Source of the DNA: SAR202 cluster bacterium Io17-Chloro-G6
GTDB lineage: Bacteria > Chloroflexota > Dehalococcoidia > UBA3495
Direction: 5' to 3'
NCBI GenBank assembly: GCA_002816585.1
Contig: MUCT01000005.1
Coordinates: 1-64,000, forward strand
Length of the DNA: 64,000 nt
Below the pieces are notes generated by a model. It saw only the letters and a list, made by a program, of their open reading frames with translations, searched no databases and had not been told where the DNA came from. The translations under genes and the position numbers were made by a program. Numbering within the stretch: the stretch's first letter is position 1; each line of letters begins with the position of its first letter. Below, one piece after another: positions 7,344 to 15,968 of the stretch.

Positions 7344-8501
7344 TTATCCCCGCATCAGGATGTGGACCGTGGTGACGTCTCCCGCCCCCGAACATTGGGC
7401 CACGCCCACCCTGGCGTTCGCCACCTGCCTGGGGCCGGCCTCGCCACGAAGCTGAGTCACCGTCTCATGGATCATGCGGATGCCCGAAGCGCCAAAGGGA
7501 TGGCCCATGGCGAGCAGCCCGCCGTCGGTGTTCACTGGGACGTCCCCGGTGAGCGCCGTCCGGCCCTCCACCGTCCCCCGCCAGGCCTCGCCGAAGGGAA
7601 ACAGATGCAGTGACTCGATCTGCTGCAGTTCGCCGATGGTCGCCGCGTCGTGGACCTGCACCAGATCAACATCCTCCGGCCCCAAGCTACTCATCTCGTA
7701 GGCCTGGAGCGCCGCCGGTTCGGTGCGGTAGGGGCTGAATGCCGAGTGATCGGCGCCCCGTCCGTTGTAGTCGCCGGAGGTCAGGACCGCCGCCGCGATG
7801 GACACTGCCCGGCTCTCGTCGATACCATAGTCGGCCAGGTTCTCCCTGGCGCACAGCACCGCCGCCGCGCCGCCCTCGCTGGTGGGGCAGCATTGGTATA
7901 GGGTCAACGGGTCGGCGATCATCCGCGAATTAAGAACTTCTTCCACGGTGTAAGTGTCCTTGCGGTGGGCGTAGGGATTCATGGCGGCGTTTTGCCGGGC
8001 CTTCACCGACACCTGGGCCAGGGCCGTGGCCGGAGCGCCGGTCTCTTCCATGTAGCGCTTGCTCCGCAAAGCATACCCGGCCATCATGTGGTCGCCTCCG
8101 ATGTACCGCTCCGGGCTATCCTCGGCGGTGACCGTCACCGGCCCCCGGGGAACTTTCTCCGCTCCGAAAGCCAGGGCCGTGTCGTAGAGGCCGGTGGTGA
8201 TGCCCCAGTACGCCTGCCAGAAGGCCGTGGAGCCGCTGGAGCAGGCGTTTTCCACATTCACGATGGGCACCCCGGTCAGGCCTAGCTTGGATAGGGTGGT
8301 CTCGCCCATGGACATGCCATGGTAATAGACGTGCCCGAAGTAGGCGATGGCGATGTCCTTCCACTTGACGCCCGCGTCCTTGAGGGCCGGCAGAACCGCC
8401 TCAATGGCCAGGGCGCTGAGGTCTTTGTCGGGGAAGCGGCCGAAGGGATGCAGGCCCACTCCCACCACCATGACTTCCCGGCCCGGTTTTATCTGGTTCA
8501 C
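7344..8501 (-). CDS. Thiolase-family protein (lipid-transfer / SCP-x type)
   Basis: A 385-residue thiolase-fold enzyme starting at GTG 8501, with GGGAGAAC upstream. The nucleophile is Cys87 in VENACSSGSTAF. The C-terminal half has NTDGGLLAMGHPFGASG (catalytic His) and VAQCSGAGDVTTV (second Cys). This subgroup, common beside DUF35 proteins, includes the SCP-x-like thiolases and the aldolase-type lipid-transfer proteins of steroid side-chain breakdown rather than classic biosynthetic thiolases. The DUF35 protein at 8810 and the acyl-CoA ligase at 9401 make a small acyl-CoA processing group around it. Probable role: C-C bond cleavage of a beta-oxo or beta-hydroxy acyl-CoA. Confidence 0.85.
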   Translation of the reverse strand: MNQIKPGREVMVVGVGLHPFGRFPDKDLSALAIEAVLPALKDAGVKWKDIAIAYFGHVYYHGMSMGETTLSKLGLTGVPIVNVENACSSGSTAFWQAYWGITTGLYDTALAFGAEKVPRGPVTVTAEDSPERYIGGDHMMAGYALRSKRYMEETGAPATALAQVSVKARQNAAMNPYAHRKDTYTVEEVLNSRMIADPLTLYQCCPTSEGGAAAVLCARENLADYGIDESRAVSIAAAVLTSGDYNGRGADHSAFSPYRTEPAALQAYEMSSLGPEDVDLVQVHDAATIGELQQIESLHLFPFGEAWRGTVEGRTALTGDVPVNTDGGLLAMGHPFGASGIRMIHETVTQLRGEAGPRQVANARVGVAQCSGAGDVTTVHILMRG

Positions 8502-8539
8502 TGGTTGTTCTCCCTAAGCACGCGGGTGAATCCGGTAGG

Positions 8540-8764
8540 TCACTTAAGCAAAGCCCTTGCTTTCTTTCGGACCTCTTCTTCAGAGATGGGCTGGACATCC
8601 CCCCGGTCAAGCTCGCGGGCTCGACGGTCAGCCTCTAACAGCCATGCCTGTTCTGATTCCTCTCCTGAGAGGGTCTCAAGGCTCAGAAGAAGCTTTTGGG
8701 CTAGTTTAGCCCGATCTTCCGGAGGCAGGCCAAGGGCCTCATGTTCAATAGTCTGGGGGTCCAT
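8540..8764 (-). CDS. Putative addiction-module antitoxin, no toxin seen
   Basis: A 74-residue protein with the pattern of the 'putative addiction module component' family: EHEALGLPPEDRAKLAQKLLLSLE, then an acidic middle and a C-terminal helix (EEEVRKKARALLK). In the family these proteins are normally paired with a RelE/ParE-like ribonuclease toxin encoded directly downstream. Here the downstream gene on the same strand is the thiolase (38 bp away) and upstream is the DUF35 gene, so no toxin is present. It may be a leftover antitoxin or a domesticated regulator. Confidence 0.75.
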   Translation of the reverse strand: MDPQTIEHEALGLPPEDRAKLAQKLLLSLETLSGEESEQAWLLEADRRARELDRGDVQPISEEEVRKKARALLK

Positions 8765-8809
8765 ATCACCACCTCACGGTTTCTCGTGTGCTACTACTAA
8801 CCGGATAAT

Positions 8810-9250
8810 TTAAGCCGGCCGCCACTTATAGACGGCCTTGTCTGGTCCACCGTTCTCCGCGGGAACGGATTGGATGGTCATCTCGACGGCCATGCCGATT
8901 TTGAGGTCCTCATGTTCGCAGTCGATGACCTCGGCTAGGACCTGGGGTCCCTGGGGGAGTTCCACCTGCCCTAGCACGTAGGGCACCGCACCTGGCCAGC
9001 CGGCGGGCGGTATCCTCACGATGGTGAAGCTGTAGAGGATGCCCTTGGACCCAAGGTCCAACGGCTCCAGGTCGGTGGACGTGCATGACTGGCAGAAGAT
9101 GGCGGTACCAAACACCGCTGCGCCGCATTCCTTGCACAGGAACCCAATCAAGGTCCCTGTCAATGAACATACAGGGGCATCTTGGATGGTTATCTTGAGC
9201 CGGTTGGGGTCGACGGAGACCGGCGATACCGGCGAATCTGTCTCTGGCAT
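8810..9250 (-). CDS. DUF35 / OB-fold zinc-ribbon protein, acyl-CoA binding partner
   Basis: A protein of about 146 residues with an N-terminal rubredoxin-like zinc ribbon (CKEC and CQSC pairs) followed by an OB-fold (GILYSFTIVR, PYVLGQVELP, EDLKIGMAVEM). Such proteins form complexes with thiolases, SCP-x enzymes or MaoC hydratases and help bind the CoA substrate. The thiolase gene one gene downstream is the likely partner. The start is ambiguous: ATG at 9250 or 9259 both fit the family, while longer versions add an unconserved basic leader. A TATAAT sequence immediately precedes ATG 9259, so the transcript may start close to the initiation codon. Confidence 0.82.
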   Translation of the reverse strand: MPETDSPVSPVSVDPNRLKITIQDAPVCSLTGTLIGFLCKECGAAVFGTAIFCQSCTSTDLEPLDLGSKGILYSFTIVRIPPAGWPGAVPYVLGQVELPQGPQVLAEVIDCEHEDLKIGMAVEMTIQSVPAENGGPDKAVYKWRPA

Positions 9251-9400
9251 ACCGGGCATTATACAGGCCCATTGACCCACCTTGCGCCGCATGGTAGTTT
9301 GGGTTCGCCGGCACAGCCGGGTTTTCATAAAAATCTTGATTTCGTCTCGTGACTGTCACAGGCGGTTTATCCAGCAGAGATTGACGGGGTAGCCCACTCT

Positions 9401-11014
9401 ATGGCCAGCAACGCTAAAAAGCCTTGGGAGATGTCACTGGGCCAGTTTCTAGAGCAGTCTGTGGCCCGGGATCCCGGCAAAACCTTCATCGAGATTGACG
9501 GTCAGAGCCAGACCTACGGGAAATTCTACGAAGGCGTATTGAAGGCCGCCGCCATGTTTCAAGGACTGGGCATTGAGAAGGGCGACCGGGTGTGCCTGTT
9601 CTTGCCCAACTGCATCGAATACGTCTACTCCTGGTTCGGTCTGTCCCTCATCGGAGCGATTGCCGTTCCCGTGAACACCGCCTACAAACGGGACGAGATG
9701 GCCTACATCCTGAACAACGCCGAGGTCAAGGGCCTGGTCAGCGATTCATCGCTCTCTGAGGTGGCCGGGGCCGCCGCGGACTTGGCGCCCAGCATAACCG
9801 TCCGTTTGCTAAGAGGGCCGGAGGATTTGAACCTCTCACCCTGGACTAGCTTCAACGAAGCCCATGCCGCGGCCCCGCCCCTGGAAACACTGCCCGAAGT
9901 GTCTCCCCACGACATCTCAATGCTGGTCTACACCTCCGGAACCACCGGCAACCCCAAGGGTGTCCAGGTGACCCATCTGATGTACGTGGCCGCCGGGCAG
10001 GGGTTTGCCCACTGGACCCAGGCCACGCCCGACGACCGGTTCTTCACCTGCCTACCCTACTACCACGCCAACATTCAGTACTACTCCACCATGGGCGCCC
10101 TGGCCGCCGGAGGAACCCTGGTGGTGGTCGACCGCTTCAGCGCCTCCCGGTTCTGGGGCCAGGTGCGGGAGGCCACGGCCACGGTAGTGAATTTCATCGG
10201 AATGATGATGCCGGTCCTGGCCAAGAACGCTCCGTCGCCCGACGATAAAGATAACACGGTCCGGCTGTTCTACGGCTCGCCGTCGTTCCCGCCCGAGTTC
10301 CTGGCCGAGTTCCAAGAGCGGTTCGCCACCGACATCATCGTGGGGTTCGGCATGACCGAGACCTGCTTCGGCACCATCGAGCGCATCGGAGCAGACCGCC
10401 GCGCCGGCTCGTCGGGCAAACCCCGACAGCATCCGCAAGGCGGGTTTGAGAACCAGGTGCGCATCGCGGACCAGGAGACCGGCGTGCCCGTGGGGGTGGA
10501 CACCGTGGGCGAGATAACGATACACAACCCAGCCATTATGCCCGGCTATTGGCGCAACGACGAACAGAACAAGGAAACGCTGCGGGACGGCTGGCTCTTC
10601 ACTGGAGACCTGGGCTGGGTGGATGCCGACGGGTTCCTGTACTTCGTGGACCGGAAGAAAGACATCATCCGCCGCAGGGGAGAGAACATCTCGTCTCAAG
10701 AGGTGGAGAATGTCATCAAGAGCAACCCCAACGTGCTGGACTGCGCGGTTTTGGCCGTGCCTTCAGAGTTGGGCGAGGACGAGGTCAAGGCCTACGTCAC
10801 GCCCCGGGAAGGCGCCACGCCGGACCCGGAAGAGCTAGTTTACTGGTGCGCCGAGAACCTGGCCTATTTCAAGGTCCCGCGCTACTGGGAAATCAGGGAC
10901 GAACTGCCCCGCACTCCGAGCCTGCGCGTCCGGAAAGACGTCCTGCGCCAGGAGCGCGAAGACCTGATTGAAGGCTGCTTCGACCGGGAAGCGGCGGGAA
11001 TTCAGCTACGCTGA
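9401..11014 (+). CDS. AMP-forming acyl-CoA ligase
   Basis: A 537-residue adenylate-forming enzyme that activates a carboxylic acid with ATP and CoA. Core motifs: LVYTSGTTGNPKG (P-loop, about residue 175), GFGMTETCFG, GWLFTGDLGW with DGFLYFVDRKKDIIRRRGENIS (hinge), and the C-terminal lid. In the lid, the position usually occupied by the catalytic Lys of PRTPTGK reads PRTPSLR; related CaiC/FadD-like enzymes show such variants, so activity is not excluded. It is divergent from the DUF35/thiolase genes (about 150 bp), suggesting shared regulation. Substrate unknown; short or medium branched acids are plausible. Confidence 0.87.
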   Translation: MASNAKKPWEMSLGQFLEQSVARDPGKTFIEIDGQSQTYGKFYEGVLKAAAMFQGLGIEKGDRVCLFLPNCIEYVYSWFGLSLIGAIAVPVNTAYKRDEMAYILNNAEVKGLVSDSSLSEVAGAAADLAPSITVRLLRGPEDLNLSPWTSFNEAHAAAPPLETLPEVSPHDISMLVYTSGTTGNPKGVQVTHLMYVAAGQGFAHWTQATPDDRFFTCLPYYHANIQYYSTMGALAAGGTLVVVDRFSASRFWGQVREATATVVNFIGMMMPVLAKNAPSPDDKDNTVRLFYGSPSFPPEFLAEFQERFATDIIVGFGMTETCFGTIERIGADRRAGSSGKPRQHPQGGFENQVRIADQETGVPVGVDTVGEITIHNPAIMPGYWRNDEQNKETLRDGWLFTGDLGWVDADGFLYFVDRKKDIIRRRGENISSQEVENVIKSNPNVLDCAVLAVPSELGEDEVKAYVTPREGATPDPEELVYWCAENLAYFKVPRYWEIRDELPRTPSLRVRKDVLRQEREDLIEGCFDREAAGIQLR

Positions 11015-11026
11015 ACGAGCGAACGG

Positions 11027-11075
11027 CAGTCAGCAATCAGAAGTCAGCCCTGATAGCTGATCGCTGACCGCTAGC
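11027..11075. repeat. TCAGC-rich intergenic element
   Basis: Imperfect inverted arrangement of TCAGC / GCTGA words (CAGTCAGCAATCAG, GTCAGCC, TAGCTGATCGCTGACCGCTAGC) between two genes. The same words fill the gaps at 20590-20712, 21966-22027, 31866-31900, 31962-31986, 46451-46470 and 48051-48096. Confidence 0.6.
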
Positions 11076-11086
11076 GAGGTACGAGG

Positions 11087-11572
11087 ATGACCGAAAAACG
11101 TTACTGGCTCCTCAAGTCGGAGCCCAACGCCTATTCCTTCACCGACCTGATGAACGAGCCAGACGGATGGGCCGAGTGGGACGGCGTACGCAACTATCAG
11201 GCCCGCAACTCGATGCGGGATGACATGAAGGTTGGCGACGGCATCCTCTTCTATCACAGCAATGCCAAGCCGCTGTCGATCGTGGGTATTGCCAGCGTCG
11301 TGCGGGAAGGGTATGACGACTTCCACGGTCTGGATCCCAATGACCAACACTATGACCCTAAAGCCACTCAGGAAAATCCCATCTGGTCCATGGTCGACAT
11401 CAAGGGAGAACATCCCTTAGCCAGGCCCGTCACTCTGGACGAGATTAAGGCCAACCCCAAACTGAAAGACATGCTGCTGATCCGTAAGGGAATGCGGCTG
11501 TCCATCCAACCGGTAACCAAAGAGGAATTCGACGAAGTGGTGTCCATGGGCGGTGTTCCAAGCAAAGATTGA
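11087..11572 (+). CDS. EVE-domain protein
   Basis: A 161-residue protein covering a complete EVE domain, a PUA-like fold that binds modified bases in DNA or RNA. Typical features are the N-terminal YWLLKSEPNAYSF, WDGVRNYQARN, a central VGDGILFYHSN strand, then GIASVV and the PVTLDEIKANPKL region. Eukaryotic and bacterial members (thymocyte nuclear protein 1-like) occur alone, as here, or fused to restriction nucleases. No modification or restriction gene is adjacent. An upstream TCAGC-rich repeat separates it from the acyl-CoA ligase. Function in the cell is likely recognition of a modified nucleotide. Confidence 0.9.
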   Translation: MTEKRYWLLKSEPNAYSFTDLMNEPDGWAEWDGVRNYQARNSMRDDMKVGDGILFYHSNAKPLSIVGIASVVREGYDDFHGLDPNDQHYDPKATQENPIWSMVDIKGEHPLARPVTLDEIKANPKLKDMLLIRKGMRLSIQPVTKEEFDEVVSMGGVPSKD

Positions 11573-11617
11573 CGGGAAGGCCCGATTGTCGAGGTTCCCT
11601 AGAGGATAGTGAGTACC

Positions 11618-11887
11618 ATGAGCGTCTATTGGAGAAACGTTAAACGGGGACAAAACCTAGTCGTTGACGACACTGCGGGACTAGAAGAAATCATCGGCGG
11701 GTACCGCGAGAACAAGCGCGGCATAGACGCCTACGCAAGAACCATGGGGTATGAGCCGGAGCGCTCAAGAAAGGGGTTCGACACGGTCGAAGACGCCAAA
11801 GCGTTCGTGGAATCCTTTAGCCCCTGGGAACTTTTCGGTGCTGACGACGTTACGGTTGAAACCGAGGCGCGGCCCCTTTTAGGCTAA
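11618..11887 (+). CDS. Small hypothetical protein
   Basis: An 89-residue protein I do not recognise (start ATG 11618; GTG 11609 is an alternative with a closer GAGGA). It opens SVYWRNVKRGQNLVVDD, has a basic/aromatic centre (YRENKRGIDAYARTMGYEPE), then a helix and the tail SPWELFGADD. No membrane segment. It follows the EVE gene by 45 bp and precedes the AhpD-like gene by 36 bp on the same strand, so the three may form one transcript. Confidence 0.5.
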   Translation: MSVYWRNVKRGQNLVVDDTAGLEEIIGGYRENKRGIDAYARTMGYEPERSRKGFDTVEDAKAFVESFSPWELFGADDVTVETEARPLLG

Positions 11888-11923
11888 GCTCTGATTGATA
11901 CAACCGTCCTACAAGGAAAATAC

Positions 11924-12439
11924 ATGCCACGCCTGCCACTCACTCTACAATCAAAACTCTCATCAGAGATGCATCTCAAGTACGAAAAAGTAACCGAGTC
12001 TGGGTCGGGCTTGCCAGCAACTTTCCAAGCCCTATTCGCCAATCCTCAACTAGCATCTGGGCTGGCCGACCTTAACGAACTTGTCGGACAAATCGGCCTG
12101 GAACCATGGGTAACCCTGACTGTAGCGCTCACCATGGCTCATGAGCGGGATAACAGCGGTCTCTGGGATTCATTGGCGCCGTTGGCGCGCCAGGCCGGAG
12201 TAAGCGAGGCGGTTATCGATGGAATCGCCGCCGGGACAGGCCCGCGAGGGTTGTTGCCGAAGGAAGGCATTTGGGTGCACTTCGCGCTGGAGGTAGTGCG
12301 GGACCAGATGCGCGACTCTACCTGGCAAGCGGTAACTCACCTGGTGGGGGATGAGGGAGCCGTCGGTCTGGCGTTTACGGCGTGCTACTACGATATGATG
12401 GCTCGCCTAAACCGCACGTTCGCCTTGGATACCGCGTAA
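11924..12439 (+). CDS. Carboxymuconolactone decarboxylase / AhpD-like protein
   Basis: A 171-residue, largely helical protein. LPATFQALFANPQLASGLADL, EPWVTLTVALTMAHERDNSGLW and LARQAGVSEAVIDGIAAG have the spacing of the CMD/AhpD fold. The CxxC active site of AhpD peroxidase partners is absent: the segment where it would lie reads TMAHERD, so the protein resembles the non-redox CMD-like members found next to acyl-CoA genes. It is encoded 21 bp upstream of a crotonase, probably in one operon. Catalytic role cannot be assigned. Confidence 0.65.
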   Translation: MPRLPLTLQSKLSSEMHLKYEKVTESGSGLPATFQALFANPQLASGLADLNELVGQIGLEPWVTLTVALTMAHERDNSGLWDSLAPLARQAGVSEAVIDGIAAGTGPRGLLPKEGIWVHFALEVVRDQMRDSTWQAVTHLVGDEGAVGLAFTACYYDMMARLNRTFALDTA

Positions 12440-12460
12440 GAGAATAACGGAGGTCCAACG

Positions 12461-13270
12461 ATGCCAGATTACAAGTTTGAAACGCTGCTGGTGGAGCAGG
12501 ACGACTCAATCCTGACCATCACCTTGAACCGGCCCGAGCGGCTGAACGCCGTTGATGCGACGATGCACCGGGAACTGGAAGCGGTCTTCGGCGAGGTGGC
12601 CATCGACTCGAACGTGAGCGCGATCGTCGTAACCGGCGCCGGGCGGGGGTTCTGCTCCGGAGGCGACGTACGGGCCATGGACGAGCGCGGCGGCTCGAAC
12701 GTGCTCCAGACACTGCCCATGGGCGCGGTGTCCCAAGGAGGCCGGCGTATCTTACATAACATTCTTTGGATCGAGCAGCCCATCATCTGCGCTCTGAACG
12801 GCGTCGCCGCGGGACTTGGTGCGACCATCGCTCTGTTCTGCGACGTCATCTACGCCTCGGACCAAGCCCGCATCGGTGATACCCACGTGAAGGCCGGGCT
12901 GGTAGCCGGAGACGGCGGCGCGGTCATCTGGCCCCTGCTGGTGGGTGTGGCCAAGGCCAAGGAACTGCTGATGACCGGCGATATCATCGACGCCGCCGAG
13001 GCCGAGCGCATCGGTCTGGTCAACAGGGTGGTCCCCCACGACCAATTGATGGAAACGTCCATGGACCTGGCCCGCCGGCTGGCCAACGGTCCCGCGCTGG
13101 CCATCAGGGGCACCAAGCATGCGATCAACAAGAAAATCTGGAACGACCTAAACCTGGCATTGGATATTGGCCTTTCATTGGAACAACGCAGTTCCGTCCA
13201 TTCCGATCACTCCGAAGCAGCCCGCTCCTTCGTCGAGAAACGCGCTCCCGAATTCAAGGGCACCATTTAG
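12461..13270 (+). CDS. Enoyl-CoA hydratase/isomerase (crotonase) family
   Basis: A 269-residue crotonase. The CoA and oxyanion-hole segments are present: TGAGRGFCSGGDVRAM and NGVAAGLGATIALFCDVIYAS. At the second catalytic position the sequence is KAGLVAGDGGAVIWP, without the Glu of classic hydratases, so isomerase, hydrolase or lyase chemistry on an acyl-CoA is equally possible. The C-terminal helix ends VEKRAPEFKG as in most family members. GGAGG lies a few bases before the ATG. One of four crotonases in this window. Confidence 0.88.
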   Translation: MPDYKFETLLVEQDDSILTITLNRPERLNAVDATMHRELEAVFGEVAIDSNVSAIVVTGAGRGFCSGGDVRAMDERGGSNVLQTLPMGAVSQGGRRILHNILWIEQPIICALNGVAAGLGATIALFCDVIYASDQARIGDTHVKAGLVAGDGGAVIWPLLVGVAKAKELLMTGDIIDAAEAERIGLVNRVVPHDQLMETSMDLARRLANGPALAIRGTKHAINKKIWNDLNLALDIGLSLEQRSSVHSDHSEAARSFVEKRAPEFKGTI

Positions 13271-13335
13271 CATCCTGTCCCATTAGTTGCTTTACACCGA
13301 CGGAACCGTGGGACATTTTTTCCTTAATTCCGTCT

Positions 13336-13392
13336 TTCCGGCGAAAGCTGGAATCTAGGGAAGTGTTAGCTGGGTCCCGGCCTGCGCCGGGA
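13336..13392. repeat. Degenerate double-hairpin repeat
   Basis: Two hairpins in tandem, TTCCGGCGAAAGCTGGAA (13336-13353) and TCCCGGCCTGCGCCGGGA (13375-13392). They look like a decayed copy of the widespread intergenic repeat whose arms read ATTCCCGCGAAAGCGGGAAT. It fills much of the gap between the crotonase and the SagB-type gene. Confidence 0.5.
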
Positions 13393-13435
13393 TAACGGAC
13401 CGGAATACAGGGCACTAGACTGGATTATCAGACTA

Positions 13436-15004
13436 ATGGAGGCGGTCTTGGCCAACGGCGATAAGCAAGCTGCCCAGGCGGCTCGAATTTTCCACGAGGC
13501 CACCAAGCTGAGCTACATCAACCTGCTCACCAAGCCGCCACTTTATAAATCCTATCCTGGTCTGCCCCAAGTCCACCTACCCCAGCCCTCATCTCCTATG
13601 TTGCCCGCTCTTGAGGCTGTTTCCGGCACCACATTAGCCGCAACCGCCCCGTTGGATCTGGCGTCGATAGCCCAACTGCTCCACTACTCTGGGGGCCTGA
13701 TACGAAGGAGCAACTTAGCTTCCGCGGGAGAGGTCCATTACCGCGCTGCTGCATCGGCCGGCGCTCTCTTTCCCATTGAACTTTACCTGGTCTGCGGTGA
13801 CCTGCCGGCACTGGCCGCCGGCGTCTATCATTACGCACCAGCGAATAACTCCCTGGCCGTACTGAGAGAGGGCGACTTCCGAGGTAACCTTGCCGCTGCT
13901 GCCGCCGACGACTCACTGGCAACGGTTCCCGCTACCATTGTCAGCACGGCGGTCTTCTGGCGCAGCGCCTGGAAGTACCGGACGCGGGGTTACCGCTACT
14001 GTTTCTGGGACAACGGCACTGTGCTGGCCAATCTCTTGGCGGCGGCAAACTCCCAGGGACAACCGGCCAGTATACTGGCGGGGTTCATCGACCACGAAGT
14101 GGACCTGATACTGGGTGTGGACTCGGAACAAGAGGCCAGCACCTGCCTTGTTGCCTTGGGCCAGGCGGCGAGTTCTGAGCCGGTCGGACCGGATGAATTG
14201 AGCCTGATTGATTCGGGCGACCTGGGCTTCGATGAACCGATTTCATACCCGGAGTCGGCATCGCTTCATTCGGAGTCATGCCTGGAATCACCGCAAGAGG
14301 TGTCAGATTGGATAGGCCAGCCCCAAGAAACCGAGGTGGAGGTTCCGGGTATCGAGTCCGCTTCCCTTGGCGGGGTCATTGAACAACGGGGATCGACCCG
14401 CCGGTTCGCCAGAGAACCCATCCCACTGGCCCAGTTCTCGGCTTTGCTGGCGGCAGCTTCCACGAAAATTCCAGCGGACTTTGTTGGCGGACTGGCCGAC
14501 CCCTACCTGATCGTAAATGCCGTCGATGGCCTGGCGCCGGGCGCTTATCACTATGCGAGAGAGTCTGGCGAGTTAGAGTTGCTGAAAGCAGGTGAGTTCC
14601 GGGAGGAGGCCGGCCACCTGTGCTTCGAGCAGGCTTTGGGGGCCGATGCCAGCGCGGTGGTCTTCTTCCTGACGGACCTGGAACTGGTACTGGGCCGGTT
14701 GGGCAATCGCGGATACCGGGCGGCCCAATTGGAGGCCGGAGTCATGGGCGGGAATATGTACCTTTGCGCCCATTCCTTGGGTTTGGGAGCCACTGGTATG
14801 ACCTTTTTCGATGATGCCGTGACCGCCTTTTTCTCGCCCCACGCCGCCGGCAAGAGCCTGATGTTCCTGGTCGGACTGGGCCGCACCGGGACTCCCAACC
14901 GCGTCAGGCCCTTCCGTTCCAAGTACGGCGTGCTCAAGGACTCCCTGGCCCGGGGAGCGGCGGGAGACCGGCGTCCCGTCCCGGACTGGCTCTACAGCAA
15001 TTAG
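13436..15004 (+). CDS. SagB/ThcOx-type FMN oxidoreductase with two nitroreductase domains
   Basis: A 522-residue protein with two nitroreductase-like domains (about 60-250 and 300-510). The first has the SagB signature YRAAASAGALFPIELYLV and the FMN-contacting LIRRSNLAS; the second has RGSTRRFAREPIPL and the FMN/dimer segment LEAGVMGGNMYLCAHSLGLGATGM. SagB enzymes oxidise azolines to azoles in thiazole/oxazole-modified peptides, but many homologues, including these duplicated forms, lie outside such clusters. No cyclodehydratase (YcaO) or precursor peptide was found nearby. It is preceded by a decayed repeat and no clear ribosome site. Likely an FMN-dependent dehydrogenase of unknown substrate. 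Confidence 0.85.
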   Translation: MEAVLANGDKQAAQAARIFHEATKLSYINLLTKPPLYKSYPGLPQVHLPQPSSPMLPALEAVSGTTLAATAPLDLASIAQLLHYSGGLIRRSNLASAGEVHYRAAASAGALFPIELYLVCGDLPALAAGVYHYAPANNSLAVLREGDFRGNLAAAAADDSLATVPATIVSTAVFWRSAWKYRTRGYRYCFWDNGTVLANLLAAANSQGQPASILAGFIDHEVDLILGVDSEQEASTCLVALGQAASSEPVGPDELSLIDSGDLGFDEPISYPESASLHSESCLESPQEVSDWIGQPQETEVEVPGIESASLGGVIEQRGSTRRFAREPIPLAQFSALLAAASTKIPADFVGGLADPYLIVNAVDGLAPGAYHYARESGELELLKAGEFREEAGHLCFEQALGADASAVVFFLTDLELVLGRLGNRGYRAAQLEAGVMGGNMYLCAHSLGLGATGMTFFDDAVTAFFSPHAAGKSLMFLVGLGRTGTPNRVRPFRSKYGVLKDSLARGAAGDRRPVPDWLYSN

Positions 15005-15026
15005 CCGGTCGGGCCACACTACATAA

Positions 15027-15833
15027 CTAGCCAATGGAGTTCTTTCGGATGTGCTCCAGGGCCATCTGCATGTGCCATTCCATCGCCCCCAGGCCAACCA
15101 CCCGAACACCCAGGTCGAACAGGCGCTTGGCGGCAGCGGCCATGGAGTCGAAATCGGGCGAGTCCAGGCCCATGTTGTACATGATGGCCGCCCCGTTTTT
15201 CTCGGCGGTCTTCACCGCCCCCTCCACCAGACGCATCACCTTGGGGTCTTCGTACTTGAACGGGACACCAAGGATTTTGGTCACATCTCCGGCCGCCAAC
15301 CAGACCAGCTCGATCCCGTCTATGGCTAGTATTTCGTCCAGGTCGTTCAGCGCCCCTTCGCTTTCCACGGTCGGCACTATCAGGGTTCCGGCGCGGGTCT
15401 TGGCGGCGTACTCAGGGAAGTCTTCGGCCGTCCAGAACCGGCGGAGGTGTATCTGCCGGTGCCAGTCGTCCCGAAGCCCCATCAGGTCCTGAACTTCCTG
15501 CTTGGAGCCGACGGACACCGTGACTGCGGTGGCGCCCAGGGATAGGGCCCGCGCCGCATCGGAGATGGTGCGGCGGTCTGTTCCTTCGGCCCAGGGAAAT
15601 GACTGCACCCGAATCATGGGAGAGATGCCGGTGCCCCGGGCGGCCCGCACCAGATTTGCGATGTTGTCCCAGTCGTGGGCCGTGAACATCATATCGGCCA
15701 TAAAGCAGTCGATGCCCGCTATTCCGGCCACCTCCACCATATTGGGATGGCTAAACACATAGGCGCAGAGCGATGGCTTGCCGCTCTTCAAATTGGCCAG
15801 TAGCCGGTCGGTTTCTTCGGTGGGGAAAAGCAC
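15027..15833 (-). CDS. HpcH/HpaI aldolase / citrate-lyase family protein
   Basis: A 268-residue TIM-barrel protein of the same superfamily as the gene at 4306. It has DCFMADMMFTAHDWDNIANLVRAARGTG, LSLGATAVTVSVGSKQEV, IVPTVESEGALNDLDEIL (metal Glu) and IELVWLAAGDVTKILG (metal Asp, replacing the usual GPxD). The substituted residues suggest a substrate different from that of the 4306 enzyme. It is convergent with the SagB-type gene. Upstream on the same strand is a strong terminator ending the flavin monooxygenase gene, so this aldolase has its own promoter. Confidence 0.8.
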   Translation of the reverse strand: MLFPTEETDRLLANLKSGKPSLCAYVFSHPNMVEVAGIAGIDCFMADMMFTAHDWDNIANLVRAARGTGISPMIRVQSFPWAEGTDRRTISDAARALSLGATAVTVSVGSKQEVQDLMGLRDDWHRQIHLRRFWTAEDFPEYAAKTRAGTLIVPTVESEGALNDLDEILAIDGIELVWLAAGDVTKILGVPFKYEDPKVMRLVEGAVKTAEKNGAAIMYNMGLDSPDFDSMAAAAKRLFDLGVRVVGLGAMEWHMQMALEHIRKNSIG

Positions 15834-15901
15834 AGCATACCTCTGGAGTTAAGATTGGAGAACCAGCGGGGAGTGTAGCCCAAACGGGCTTACAGCACAA
15901 A

Positions 15902-15942
15902 AAACCCGGAGCGTCCCTGTTTCATCGGGACGCTCCGGGTTT
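15902..15942 (-). terminator. Intrinsic terminator of the flavin monooxygenase gene
   Basis: A perfect 16-bp stem, AAACCCGGAGCGTCCC (15902-15917) with GGGACGCTCCGGGTTT (15927-15942), and a 9-nt loop. Read on the minus strand it is followed by TTTTTT, directly after the stop of the gene at 15969. Confidence 0.9.
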
Positions 15943-15968
15943 AGTTTACATGGATACCGTCGAGCCGG

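Noticed and set aside
11087..11572. EVE protein as part of a restriction system
   Set aside because: No nuclease or methyltransferase gene is adjacent; the protein is a single domain.
13436..15004. Thiazole/oxazole-modified peptide biosynthesis cluster
   Set aside because: Only the SagB-like gene is present; no YcaO, E1-like or precursor peptide gene in the surrounding 10 kb.
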